A DNA stretch of 42,421 nt from Actinomycetes bacterium (GTDB lineage: Bacteria; Actinomycetota; Actinomycetes; Mycobacteriales; Mycobacteriaceae). Where the stretch lies: contig JAEXZY010000100.1 in the NCBI GenBank assembly GCA_023404955.1, positions 1 through 42,421 of the forward strand. The letters run 5' to 3'. A program made the position numbers and the translations under genes. Positions 33,701 through 40,152 of this stretch are shown piece after piece (position 1 is the first letter of the stretch; each line of letters starts with the position of its first letter). The notes under the pieces were generated by a model that was not told the DNA's origin, ran no database searches, and saw only the letters and a list, made by a program, of their open reading frames with translations.

Positions 33701-33825
33701 GCGTCCGCTTGATGAACCTCGGTGACGGCGACACCTTGATCGCCATCGCACGCAACGCCGAAGAGGGCGACGGTACCGACGAGGTCAACACCGACATCGG
33801 CGACGAGCCGACGACGGAGCAGTGA
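30739..33825 (+). CDS. gyrA: DNA gyrase subunit A precursor with mini-intein
   Basis: A 1028-residue precursor that should splice to an 841-residue GyrA, the DNA-cleaving subunit. The catalytic Tyr130 is in NDPPAAMRY and is immediately followed by a 187-residue intein (residues 131-317); the host sequence resumes TEARLTPLAMEMLREIDEE. The quinolone-determining region reads GNYHPHGDSSIYDTLVRMAQ, with Ser91 where M. tuberculosis has Ala90, and Asp95 at the Asp94 position. The C-terminal beta-pinwheel has the GyrA-box variant SQKRGGKGVQGAG. GAGGAAA precedes the ATG, and gyrB ends 22 nt upstream. Confidence 0.97.
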   Translation: MTDTTLPPGDEAGDRIEPVDIQQEMQRSYIDYAMSVIVGRALPEVRDGLKPVHRRVLYAMFDSGFRPDRGHAKSARSVAETMGNYHPHGDSSIYDTLVRMAQPWSLRYPLVDGQGNFGSPGNDPPAAMRYCVTADAQVRLPFGQTVRIGDVVPGARPNSDNEIEMKVLDRHGNPVLADRLFHSGEHQTFTVRTAEGYEVTGTANHPLLCLVDVGGVPTLLWKLIEEINPGDVAVLHRESTDYDEISSKSVINRALARLHELHGDDPDVKNIAADLTDGRFYYARVASVTDAGVKSVYSLRVDTDDHSFITNGFVSHNTEARLTPLAMEMLREIDEETVDFIPNYDGRVQEPTVLPSRFPNLLANGSGGIAVGMATNMPPHNLRELADAVYWCLDNHEADEEATLTAVCERVKGPDFPTHGLIVGSQGISDTYHTGRGSIRMRGVVEVEEDSRGRTSLVITELPYQVNHDNFITSIAEQVRDGRLTGISNIEDQSSDRVGLRIVVEVKRDAVAKVVLNNLYKHTQLQTSFGANMLAIVDGVPRTLRLDQLIRHYVNHQLDVIIRRTRYRLRKANERAHILRGLVKALDALDEVIALIRASQTVEIARTGLIELLDIDEIQAQAILDMQLRRLAALERQRIIDDLAKIEAEIADLEDILAKPERQRAIVHDELKEIVDKYGDDRRTRIIAADGEVADEDLIAREDVVVTITETGYAKRTKTDLYRSQKRGGKGVQGAGLKQDDIVNHFFVCSTHDWILFFTTQGRVYRAKAYDLPEASRTARGQHVANLLAFQPEERIAQVIQLKTYEDAPYLVLATRNGLVKKSRLVDFDSNRSGGIVAVNLRDGDELVGAVLCSNDDDLLLVSANGQSIRFSATDEALRPMGRATSGVQGMRFNADDALLSLNVVRPDTYLLVATSGGYAKRTAIDEYPVQGRGGKGVLTIMFDKRRGTLVGALIVDDQTELYAITSGGGVIRTAARQVRKAGRQTKGVRLMNLGDGDTLIAIARNAEEGDGTDEVNTDIGDEPTTEQ
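31129..31689 (+). other. GyrA mini-intein (no homing endonuclease)
   Basis: A 187-residue in-frame intein inserted between the catalytic Tyr130 and the Thr that follows (+1 residue). All splicing residues are visible: Cys1, block B GTANHP (Thr72, His75), block F RVDTDDHSFITNG, and the C-terminal His186-Asn187. It closely resembles the M. xenopi GyrA mini-intein (198 aa) in its start (D-V-V-P-G-A-R-P-N-S-D-N) and end (ITNGFVSHN), but is shorter in the central linker. No LAGLIDADG endonuclease motif is present, so it should be unable to home by itself. The linker DNA is AT-richer than its surroundings. Confidence 0.96.
31457..31496. repeat. AT-rich hairpin in the intein linker
   Basis: Arms CGGATTATGACG (31457-31468) and CGTCATAAACCG (31485-31496) pair at 11 of 12 positions. 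Inside, ATTTC (31471-31475) pairs with GAAAT (31479-31483) around a CTC loop. It lies where endonuclease-bearing GyrA inteins carry the extra domain. Confidence 0.7.
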
Positions 33826-33835
33826 GGAGCGGTCA

Positions 33836-34774
33836 GTGAGCTCACCGAACGAGCCGGGGCATCCGCGTGCGGGTGAGACCTCCGGCGGGGCCGGCAACGG
33901 GTCGGCGCCGGGTACCCCGGCACCGACCCACAGCGGCCCGCCGCAGCAGGCACCGGCTCGCGGGGCCGAGCACAGCGACGTGCCGCCGTGGCAGCGGGGC
34001 CCGCAGGCACGGGCCCGTCAGCAGCAGGCGCCCGACGCCCAGGGCGGGCTCGATGCGCGCTTGAACCGCTTCATCGCGGGAGGCCCCGAGGCTGAGCAGG
34101 CGCCGCGCGCCGATCGGCCGGAGCCGCGTCCGGACAGCGACCGTCCGGATGCGCAGCGGCCGACCGCTCGCCCGGAAGGTCCTCGTGCCGAGGCGGCGCG
34201 TACCGACGTGCACCGTCCGGAACCGCCGACCCGCGGCGAGGGGCCGAACGGCGGTGCTGCCTACGCCAGCGAGCTGCCCGACCTGTCGGGTCCGCTCCCC
34301 CGCTCCGGGCAGCGCAAGCCCGCCGAGCGGCCCGCCGAGTCGACGACCAAGCTGCCCCAGAAGGCCCCCACGAATCGCGCTGTCCAGGTGGGGCCACGCC
34401 AGCACTCCGGCCCGGTGCGGGCGAGCATGCAGATCCGACGCGTGGATCCGTGGAGCGCGCTGAAGGTGTCGCTGGTGCTGTCGGTGGCGCTGTTCTTCGT
34501 GTGGATGATCGCGGTCGCGTTCCTGTATCTGGTGCTGGGCGGCATGGGCGTGTGGAGCAAGCTCAACAGCAACGTCGGTGACCTGCTCACCAGCGCGAGC
34601 GGCAGCTCCGGTGGCGAGCTGGTGTCGGCGAGCACGATCTTCGGCGGTGCGGCGTTGATCGGCCTGGTCAACATCGTGCTGTTGGCCGCGGCCGCGACGA
34701 TCGGGGCGTTCATCTACAACCTGACCACCGACCTGGTGGGCGGTGTCGAGGTCACGCTGGCCGACCGCGACTGA
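33836..34774 (+). CDS. DUF3566 membrane protein, Rv0007-like
   Basis: A 312-residue protein of unknown function. Residues 1 to about 195 are a long Pro/Arg/Ala-rich, probably disordered cytoplasmic region. The DUF3566 part follows, with transmembrane helices at about 210-238 (LVLSVALFFVWMIAVAFLYL) and 270-295 (ALIGLVNIVLLAAAATIGAF), and ends FIYNLTTDLVGGVEVTLADR-D. The GTG at 33836 starts 10 nt after the gyrA stop, so it is probably the last gene of the gyrBA transcript. Its place just after gyrA is conserved in mycobacteria. Confidence 0.88.
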   Translation: MSSPNEPGHPRAGETSGGAGNGSAPGTPAPTHSGPPQQAPARGAEHSDVPPWQRGPQARARQQQAPDAQGGLDARLNRFIAGGPEAEQAPRADRPEPRPDSDRPDAQRPTARPEGPRAEAARTDVHRPEPPTRGEGPNGGAAYASELPDLSGPLPRSGQRKPAERPAESTTKLPQKAPTNRAVQVGPRQHSGPVRASMQIRRVDPWSALKVSLVLSVALFFVWMIAVAFLYLVLGGMGVWSKLNSNVGDLLTSASGSSGGELVSASTIFGGAALIGLVNIVLLAAAATIGAFIYNLTTDLVGGVEVTLADRD

Positions 34775-34780
34775 GCTGGT

Positions 34781-34810
34781 TTGGGAGACGGCTTGTCGGT
34801 GAGGTAATCT
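34781..34810 (+). promoter_or_regulatory. Putative tRNA-Ile promoter
   Basis: TTGGGA (34781-34786), 18-nt spacer, TAATCT (34805-34810). The start would fall near 34817, about 28 nt before the tRNA. It lies just after the DUF3566 gene stop. Confidence 0.5.
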
Positions 34811-34844
34811 CGCTGCTCGGCCGTGCGATTGACTGCGGCGCAAC

Positions 34845-34918
34845 GGGGCTATAGCTCAGGCGGTTAGAGCGCTTCGCTGATAACGAAGAGGTCGGAGGTT
34901 CGAGTCCTCCTAGCCCCA
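34845..34918 (+). tRNA. ileT: tRNA-Ile (anticodon GAT)
   Basis: A 74-nt cloverleaf. Acceptor GGGGCTA pairs with TAGCCCC and the discriminator is A. The D-arm contains AGCTCAGGCGGTTAGAGC. Anticodon stem CTTCG/CGAAG holds the loop CTGATAA, giving anticodon GAT (34879-34881). The T-arm is GGAGGTTCGAGTCCTCC. CCA is not encoded, so the CCA-adding enzyme in this window would be needed. Confidence 0.97.
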
Positions 34919-34935
34919 CGGAAAGGTGCACATCG

Positions 34936-35049
34936 ATGAAGGTGCTGCTGTCTCTCGTGGCCGGCATCGCCACGGCCGCCGCCCTGGTGGTGTGGCGGAC
35001 CCAGCACAGTCCCGAGATCTGGCACACCCTCGCCGATACACCTTCCTGA
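34936..35049 (+). CDS. 37-aa peptide, DLW-39-like
   Basis: A tiny protein between tRNA-Ile and tRNA-Ala: ATG at 34936, TGA at 35047-35049. Residues 1-20 are hydrophobic (MKVLLSLVAGIATAAALVVW), then a polar tail with EIWHTLADTPS. Actinobacteria often encode a roughly 39-residue peptide of this build (called DLW-39) next to these tRNAs, with the D/E-L/I-W motif. GAAAGG (34921-34926) is a suitable ribosome site about 9 nt upstream. It is probably membrane-associated; its function is unknown. Confidence 0.7.
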   Translation: MKVLLSLVAGIATAAALVVWRTQHSPEIWHTLADTPS

Positions 35050-35052
35050 CGA

Positions 35053-35125
35053 GGGGCCTTAGCTCAGTTGGTAGAGCGCTGCCTTTGCAAGGCAGATGTC
35101 AGGAGTTCGAATCTCCTAGGCTCCA
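35053..35125 (+). tRNA. alaT: tRNA-Ala (anticodon TGC)
   Basis: A 73-nt cloverleaf. Acceptor GGGGCCT pairs with AGGCTCC (one G-U) with discriminator A. The D-arm is AGCTCAGTTGGTAGAGC. The anticodon loop TTTGCAA gives TGC (35086-35088). The T-arm is AGGAGTTCGAATCTCCT. No encoded CCA. It pairs with the upstream tRNA-Ile as in other mycobacteria. Confidence 0.97.
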
Positions 35126-35199
35126 CAGGTGCAGTACTCCCCTACTGATGCCGGCGGCTGATCCAGCGCGCACGCTGCTGCTGTCGAGGGAGACATGCC

Positions 35200-36624
35200 A
35201 TGACCGCAGCCGCCGTCACATACGGAAAGCACATTGGTTTCGCCGGGGCGCTCACGCTCGCTATCGGCATCGGGGTAGCCGTCGCTGACCCGTGGACAGC
35301 GGCCGCCGCTCCCGCGGATGCCGGTGTTTCGTCGGCAACGGAGACGGCCCACCCTGCAAACCACACCCACAAACGCGTCGCCGATGGCCAACCGGCCGCA
35401 TGGCGACACACCGACCGCGCGGAGGCCCGCCCCGGACGCCGACTGCTGCGGAATCTGGAGACGGTGTCGAATGACACTGCGACGGAGTCACTTTCGCCGC
35501 GCAAGCGGACTCGACTCTCATCGAACAGCAGGTCGGGCGGCGATGAGCCGGCCCTTCCCGTGGACAGCCCGACCGCACTGACGCTCCTCGCCCTCTCCCG
35601 ACGGGACACCGAAGAGTCGACATCGGCCAACCCGGTCGTGCGGCACTCGGCGCCACCGGTGGCTGGTGAGACCGTCGCCGCTGCAGCGCCCGCAGTGGAG
35701 GCCCCGGTGTTCACCGGAAGGCCCTCGCTGTTGTCGAAGGCCCTGTCCGCAACCTTCGGCGCGGTGGGAAAAATCGGCTCGTTGGTGCACACGGACCTGA
35801 CTCTTCCGGTGACCGGACTGCTGACGAGCGATCGCCCGCCGCGGGGGTCGTTGCGGGGGCTGACGGCCAAGCAGACCGAGTACGAGGGCATGCAGGTGTG
35901 GACACTGCAGTCACGCCGGCTGACGTCAGACAAGGCCGTCGTGGCCGTGCACGGTGGCGCTCTGGTCCTGCAGCCGACGCTGTTCAACTGGCTCTTCTAC
36001 AGCGCGATGGCGCGCAAGACCGGGGCGACGGTGATCGTGCCGATGTACCCATTGGTGCCGGAGGGGACGGCGCGGGAGGTCGTGCCCGCGGTGGCCGATC
36101 TCATCGCCTCCGAGATCGACCAGCGGGGTGTGGCGAACGTCAGCGTGTTCGGTGACTCTGCCGGCGGGAACATCACCCTGGCCGCGGTGCAGCTTCTCGT
36201 CAGGGACGGGCGGCCGGTTCCGTCGCACATGGTGCTCAGTGCTCCCGGGGTGGACAGCACACTGAGCAACCCGGCCATCGCCCTCGTCGACGACCCGGTC
36301 TTCACCCCGGAAGTCCTCGCGGATCTGCAGAAGTTCGTCGATCAGTGGGCCGACGGGCTGGAGCTGACCGATCCGCTGGTGAGTCCGCTGTACGGATCGC
36401 TGGAGGGCCTCCCACCGACCGCCGTGTACGTCGGCAGTCGCGACGTGGTGGCGCCCGACCTGCTGCTGCTCCGGGAGAAAGCCGCCGAGACGCCCGGCGC
36501 CGACTTCACGTTCGTCCTACGCGAAGGCGAGCCTCACGACTGGGCGATCTTCACGATCCTGCGTGAGACCAGGGCCGTCCTGCCGGACATCTACCGCCAG
36601 CTGGGGCTCACCGAAGCGGTGTGA
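35200..36624 (+). CDS. Secreted alpha/beta hydrolase (hormone-sensitive-lipase-like esterase)
   Basis: A 474-residue exported esterase-type protein. An N-terminal signal-like segment (IGFAGALTLAIGIGVAVADP) is followed by about 180 Arg/Ser/Thr-rich low-complexity residues. The hydrolase domain then begins near residue 230. The oxyanion motif is HGG at 251-253, the nucleophile Ser320 is in FGDSAGGN, and likely acid and base are Asp415 (SRDVVAPD) and His446 (GEPHDW). These define the Abhydrolase_3/HSL family; the substrate is probably a short-chain ester, which is inference. GAGGGAG is about 8 nt before the ATG. M. tuberculosis has no such gene between alaT and cwsA, so it is a lineage-specific insertion. 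Confidence 0.88.
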   Translation: MTAAAVTYGKHIGFAGALTLAIGIGVAVADPWTAAAAPADAGVSSATETAHPANHTHKRVADGQPAAWRHTDRAEARPGRRLLRNLETVSNDTATESLSPRKRTRLSSNSRSGGDEPALPVDSPTALTLLALSRRDTEESTSANPVVRHSAPPVAGETVAAAAPAVEAPVFTGRPSLLSKALSATFGAVGKIGSLVHTDLTLPVTGLLTSDRPPRGSLRGLTAKQTEYEGMQVWTLQSRRLTSDKAVVAVHGGALVLQPTLFNWLFYSAMARKTGATVIVPMYPLVPEGTAREVVPAVADLIASEIDQRGVANVSVFGDSAGGNITLAAVQLLVRDGRPVPSHMVLSAPGVDSTLSNPAIALVDDPVFTPEVLADLQKFVDQWADGLELTDPLVSPLYGSLEGLPPTAVYVGSRDVVAPDLLLLREKAAETPGADFTFVLREGEPHDWAIFTILRETRAVLPDIYRQLGLTEAV

Positions 36625-36627
36625 CGG

Positions 36628-37032
36628 CTAGACCTTCGGGGTCACGTCGACGCTCGGGGGTAGCGGCGAGGGTTCCGGCTGCGTCGAGCGTCGAGCGATC
36701 GAGAAGGCGACTGCTCCCCCGGCGAGCACGGCCGCCCCGACGGCGACCGCGATCAGCCGGGGCCGGCGGCGCCGCTTCGGAGCGCGCACCTTCTCGAGCG
36801 TCTCCGGCAGATTGGCCACGGCTTCCTGCGCCGCGGCGAGCTCGTTCTTGAGCTGCTCGGCCACCTGGCTGGTGCGGTACTTCTGACCGACCCAGGACGC
36901 CGACGAACGCACCGAGTTCACGCCGATGCCCACCGCGCCGCGGGTGACGTCCACGGGCCCGACCGTCGAGTACTTGAGGCCGCGGCTGAGGCGCTGGCTC
37001 GGGGTCAATCGGACTCGGGTCTTGGAGCTCAT
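36628..37032 (-). CDS. cwsA: Cell wall synthesis protein CwsA
   Basis: A 134-residue membrane protein matching CwsA (Rv0008c). CwsA is reported to interact with Wag31 and CrgA and to influence polar growth and division. The N-terminal cytoplasmic part starts SSKTRVRLTPSQRLSRGLKY and has a helical stretch TSQVAEQLKNELAAAQEAVA. The basic KRRRRPR precedes one transmembrane helix at about 93-112, followed by a short Pro-rich extracellular tail. The ATG at 37032 is chosen; open frame upstream is antisense to ppiA. It converges on the hydrolase, with only 3 nt between the stops. Confidence 0.88.
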   Translation of the reverse strand: MSSKTRVRLTPSQRLSRGLKYSTVGPVDVTRGAVGIGVNSVRSSASWVGQKYRTSQVAEQLKNELAAAQEAVANLPETLEKVRAPKRRRRPRLIAVAVGAAVLAGGAVAFSIARRSTQPEPSPLPPSVDVTPKV

Positions 37033-37137
37033 GGCCCACCTTTCTCGGCGCGGATGACAACGAGGTTCAGACTGCCATCTCTGCCAACCCCACGGTGCCG
37101 GGTTGGGCTTGTGAGCCGCGTGGCACACTGGCTTTCC

Positions 37138-37665
37138 GTGACGAGCCCCATTCAGACCGCGACCGCGACCCTGCACACCAACCGCGGCGACATCAAGATC
37201 GCCCTGTTCGGTAACCACGCCCCCAAGACAGTGGCCAACTTCGTCGGCCTGTCCCAGGGCACCAAGGACTACAGCACCGAGAATGCTTCGGGCGGCTCGT
37301 CGGGACCGTTCTACGACGGCGCCGTCTTCCACCGCGTCATCGACGGGTTCATGATCCAGGGCGGCGACCCGACCGGCACCGGCCGTGGCGGCCCGGGCTA
37401 CCAGTTCGCCGACGAGTTCCACCCCGAGCTGCAGTTCGACAAGCCCTACCTGCTGGCGATGGCGAACGCGGGTCCGGGCACCAATGGCTCGCAGTTCTTC
37501 ATCACCGTCGGCAAGACACCGCACCTGAACCGGCGCCACACGATCTTCGGTGAGGTCGTCGATCCGGAGTCGCAGAAGGTCGTCGACGCGATTGCGACGA
37601 CCGCGACGGACCGCAGCGACCGCCCCACCGATCCGGTCGTCATCGAGTCGATCACCATCTCCTAG
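37138..37665 (+). CDS. ppiA: Peptidyl-prolyl cis-trans isomerase (cyclophilin)
   Basis: A 175-residue cyclophilin-type isomerase that speeds proline cis-trans conversion in folding proteins (Rv0009 type). Family blocks are ALFGNHAPKTVANFVGL, FYDGAVFHRVIDGFMIQGGD, GTGRGGPGYQFADEF, and LLAMANAGPGTNGSQFFIT with the conserved catalytic-site residues. No signal peptide is seen with the chosen GTG start at 37138, which matches mycobacterial PpiA; an in-frame ATG 84 nt upstream gives an unconserved extension. It ends just before a strong hairpin shared with the convergent gene. Confidence 0.95.
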   Translation: MTSPIQTATATLHTNRGDIKIALFGNHAPKTVANFVGLSQGTKDYSTENASGGSSGPFYDGAVFHRVIDGFMIQGGDPTGTGRGGPGYQFADEFHPELQFDKPYLLAMANAGPGTNGSQFFITVGKTPHLNRRHTIFGEVVDPESQKVVDAIATTATDRSDRPTDPVVIESITIS

Positions 37666-37670
37666 CGATC

Positions 37671-37711
37671 TCGGTGTCGTCGGTCACGCCAGACGCGACC
37701 GACGACACCGA
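37671..37711. terminator. Bidirectional intrinsic terminator (ppiA / PH-domain gene)
   Basis: TCGGTGTCGTCGGTC (37671-37685) and its exact complement (37697-37711) form a perfect 15-bp stem with an 11-nt loop, 5 nt after the ppiA stop and 2 nt from the stop of the opposite gene. There is no T-run, as is common for mycobacterial terminators. It can serve both strands. Confidence 0.85.
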
Positions 37712-37713
37712 TA

Positions 37714-38145
37714 TCACCGGCCGGCGCCGCGCGCGAAGCCCGCGTCGGTCAATGCATCGAGCACGCGCAGCGGATCCGTGCCCACATCCCACCGGCTCAG
37801 TACCAGCAGCCGGTCATCGATCGTGTCGATCTCCAGTAGCCGCACCGTGCGTCCGATCCGGCGGAACTCCGTGATGCGGATCAGGCTGATGTCGGGGCGC
37901 GTGAGCCGCCGTGTGGAGACCCAGCCGCGGTAGATCAGAGCGTCGCCGTCGATTGCCAGTTTTGGACGTGCGCGCCATGACAGTGTGGCAAACACGATCA
38001 GACCGACCGCGGCGATTCCGATCAAAATACGGCCCGGCACGTCTGTGACCAGCGTCACAACGGCGATGGCGAGCAGCACACCGACTCCGCCGGCTCCGAT
38101 GACGCCCGCCGTCGGCGGGCCCCACGTTGTTTGCTGGGCGGACAA
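37714..38145 (-). CDS. PH-domain membrane protein, Rv0010c-like
   Basis: A 143-residue protein with two N-terminal transmembrane helices (about 14-34 and 40-56). A C-terminal bacterial PH-like domain (bPH, DUF2581 type) follows, beginning RPKLAIDGDALIYRGWVSTR and with ISLIRITEFRRIGRTVRLLE. Function unknown. The TTG start at 38145 is supported by GGAGG (38157-38153) 7 nt upstream. It converges on ppiA at a strong terminator. The upstream region holds a DnaA box and a palindrome (listed separately). Confidence 0.85.
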   Translation of the reverse strand: MSAQQTTWGPPTAGVIGAGGVGVLLAIAVVTLVTDVPGRILIGIAAVGLIVFATLSWRARPKLAIDGDALIYRGWVSTRRLTRPDISLIRITEFRRIGRTVRLLEIDTIDDRLLVLSRWDVGTDPLRVLDALTDAGFARGAGR

Positions 38146-38174
38146 CTCACACCCTCCTACCGGGACTTACCCTG

Positions 38175-38183
38175 TTATCCACA
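38175..38183 (+). promoter_or_regulatory. Consensus DnaA box, 13.5 kb from oriC
   Basis: TTATCCACA, a perfect match to the bacterial DnaA-box consensus, lies about 30 bp upstream of the PH-domain gene in the gap between it and crgA. A chance occurrence of one 9-mer in this window is not rare (about 0.3 expected), so binding is only a possibility. Confidence 0.4.
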
Positions 38184-38189
38184 AGTGCT

Positions 38190-38204
38190 ATCCCCAATGG
38201 GGAT
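38190..38204. repeat. Palindrome upstream of the PH-domain gene
   Basis: ATCCCC-AAT-GGGGAT is a perfect 6+3+6 inverted repeat, 6 bp from the DnaA box and within 60 bp of the TTG start, where an operator could sit. A second perfect 6+3+6 repeat, CACGCA-GGT-TGCGTG, is at 38230-38244 and may be a weak crgA terminator. Confidence 0.45.
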
Positions 38205-38294
38205 GAACTACATCGATGTGATCTGGTTACACGCAGGTTGCGTGCGGCCGAACAGGCGGCGACCCCGGGCACACCCTTCGGGCACCGCGAGCCG

Positions 38295-38576
38295 TCACCG
38301 CCAGCGCATGGTGAGCAGCAAACCGGTGATCATGAAGCCGAACGCAATGGCGTAGTTCCATACGTTGAGGTTGCTCATCCACTGCAGGAAGCTCGGCACG
38401 TCCGGCCCGCTGCCCGCGAGTTGGAACACGATCAGCCACGCCAGCCCGAACAGCATCAGGCCACAGAACAGCACGACGAACCACATGCTGGACGGACCGG
38501 CCTTGACCTTGACCGGCGTCCGGCTCACCGGATTGATGGTGAAGTCGTTTTTCTTGCGGACCTTGGACTTGGGCAT
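38295..38576 (-). CDS. crgA: Cell division protein CrgA
   Basis: A 93-residue inner-membrane division protein (Rv0011c). CrgA helps assemble the divisome by contacting FtsZ, FtsI/FtsQ and CwsA. The basic cytoplasmic N-terminus begins PKSKVRKKNDF. Two transmembrane helices are at about 31-53 (MWFVVLFCGLMLFGLAWLIV) and 73-91 (WNYAIAFGFMITGLLLTMRW), with the typical SSMWF and NVWNYAIAFGFM motifs. ATG start at 38576. It is divergent from the DUF881 gene across a 117-bp gap that contains a tandem repeat. Confidence 0.95.
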   Translation of the reverse strand: MPKSKVRKKNDFTINPVSRTPVKVKAGPSSMWFVVLFCGLMLFGLAWLIVFQLAGSGPDVPSFLQWMSNLNVWNYAIAFGFMITGLLLTMRWR

Positions 38577-38612
38577 GGGTACCTTCGGACGATTCGGTGC
38601 GACGATATACAG

Positions 38613-38646
38613 GACGCTATGTGAGACAGACGCTATGTGAGACAGA
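38613..38646. repeat. 16-bp tandem repeat between crgA and the DUF881 gene
   Basis: GACGCTATGTGAGACA occurs twice head-to-tail (38613-38628, 38629-38644) with two further matching bases, in the 117-bp divergent promoter region. Its position suits regulation of either gene; function unknown. Confidence 0.7.
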
Positions 38647-38693
38647 GCCTAACGCAGCCGCGATGAGCCACGACTCCTGGAGAGACGCAACCG

Positions 38694-39455
38694 ATGGACG
38701 CCCGTGACCGAACCGTTCGTTCGCGTTCTGCCTGGCGCGTGGGTGTTCCGGCGGTCTGCGCCGCGGCGGGTCTGCTGCTCGGCGCCACCTACAGCGTCTC
38801 CGGCGGCGACGAGATCCGCCGCAGCGATGCGCCGCGGTTGGTCGACCTGGTCCGTGAGACGCAGCAGTCGGTGGACCGGCTGACCGCCGAGCGTGACGCG
38901 CTGTCCCCCGAGATCGAGAACCACCACGGCGGCTCCCCCAGTGCAGCGGCTGCGCTGACGGCCATCTCGCACCGCGCCGACGCACTGGCCCCCGACGGCG
39001 GCCTGACCCCGATGCGGGGCCCCGGCCTGGTCGTCACCCTCAACGACGCCCAGCGCGACGCCCAGGGTCGCTTCCCGCGCGACGCGTCGCCGGACGACCT
39101 CGTCGTGCACCAGCAGGACATCCAGGCCGTTCTGAACGCGCTGTGGAGTGCCGGCGCCGAGGGCATCCAGATGCAGGACCAGCGCTTGATCGCGACCTCG
39201 GCGCCCCGTTGCGTCGGCAACACCCTGCTTCTCAACGGCCGCACCTACAGCCCGCCCTATGTGGTCACCGCGATCGGCGATGCGACGGCGATGCAGCGCG
39301 CGCTGTCCGAGGCGCCGCTGGTGACGTTGTACAAGCAGTACGCCGTCCGGTTCGGCCTGGGCTACCAGGAGGAGGCCCGCGATGTGGAGCTGGTCGGCTA
39401 CACCGCGCCGATCACGATGAAGTACGCCCAACCGATGGGACCACTGGGGTACTGA
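38694..39455 (+). CDS. DUF881 envelope protein, Rv0012-like
   Basis: A 253-residue protein of the DUF881 family (Bacillus YlxW/YlxX-like), unknown function. A short basic N-terminus leads to one transmembrane or signal-anchor helix at about 15-34 (GVPAVCAAAGLLLGATYSVS). A coiled-coil-like part (VRETQQSVDRLTAERDALSP) and the extracellular domain follow, with GPGLVVTLNDAQRDAQG and LVVHQQDIQAVLNALWSAGA. Position between crgA and trpG in the pknA/B division cluster suggests an envelope or division role. ATG at 38694, preceded by GGAGAG at about 38679-38684. Confidence 0.87.
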   Translation: MDARDRTVRSRSAWRVGVPAVCAAAGLLLGATYSVSGGDEIRRSDAPRLVDLVRETQQSVDRLTAERDALSPEIENHHGGSPSAAAALTAISHRADALAPDGGLTPMRGPGLVVTLNDAQRDAQGRFPRDASPDDLVVHQQDIQAVLNALWSAGAEGIQMQDQRLIATSAPRCVGNTLLLNGRTYSPPYVVTAIGDATAMQRALSEAPLVTLYKQYAVRFGLGYQEEARDVELVGYTAPITMKYAQPMGPLGY

Positions 39456-39477
39456 CGCGCGGCCGTATCCTGGGCGC

Positions 39478-40152
39478 ATGCAGGTTCTCGTCGTCGACAA
39501 CTACGACAGCTTCGTGTTCAACCTCGTCCAGTATCTGGGCCAGCTCGGGGTGGACGCGCAGGTCTGGCGCAACGACGACGACCGCCTGTCCTCCGACGCG
39601 GCGGTCGCCGCGGTGGCCGATGAGTTCGACGGTGTGCTGCTGAGCCCCGGCCCAGGTACACCGGAGCGGGCCGGCGCGTCGATTCCGCTGGTCCATGCGT
39701 GCGCGGCAGCCGCCACTCCGCTGTTGGGCGTATGCCTCGGCCACCAGGCCATCGGGGTGGCGTTCGGCGGCACCGTGGACCGGGCACCGGAGCTGCTGCA
39801 CGGCAAGACCAGCATGGTCTTCCACACCGACGGCGGGGTTCTTCGGGGTCTTCCGGATCCGTTCGTCGCGACCCGGTACCACTCGCTGACGATCCTGCCC
39901 GACACCATGCCTGCGGAGCTCGAGGTGATCGCGCGCACCGAGGGCGGTGTGGTGATGGGAGTGCGCCACACTGAACTGCCGATCCACGGCGTGCAGTTCC
40001 ACCCGGAGTCGATCCTGACCCAGGGTGGGCACCGCATGCTCGCCAATTGGCTGGCCGACTGTGGCGCCGCCCCCGCGGAAGAGATGGTGGCGCGCCTCGA
40101 GGACGAGGTGGCGACCGCCGTGGCGGCAGCTACGACGCGAAGCCCAGCGTGA
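39478..40152 (+). CDS. trpG: Class I glutamine amidotransferase, aminodeoxychorismate/anthranilate synthase component II
   Basis: A 224-residue glutaminase subunit that supplies ammonia to chorismate-using enzymes for folate (PabA) or tryptophan (TrpG). Its M. tuberculosis counterpart Rv0013 is called TrpG/PabA and may serve both. The N-terminal VLVVDNYDSFVFNLVQYLG is diagnostic. The catalytic Cys is in GVCLGHQAIG; the His-Glu pair is in GVQFHPESIL. ATG at 39478, 22 nt after the DUF881 stop. The 3' end overlaps the end of pknB on the opposite strand by 23 bp. Confidence 0.93.
   Translation: MQVLVVDNYDSFVFNLVQYLGQLGVDAQVWRNDDDRLSSDAAVAAVADEFDGVLLSPGPGTPERAGASIPLVHACAAAATPLLGVCLGHQAIGVAFGGTVDRAPELLHGKTSMVFHTDGGVLRGLPDPFVATRYHSLTILPDTMPAELEVIARTEGGVVMGVRHTELPIHGVQFHPESILTQGGHRMLANWLADCGAAPAEEMVARLEDEVATAVAAATTRSPA

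Noticed and set aside
35053..36630. Integrated element using tRNA-Ala as attachment site
   Set aside because: No integrase, excisionase or repeated tRNA 3' end was found around the hydrolase gene.
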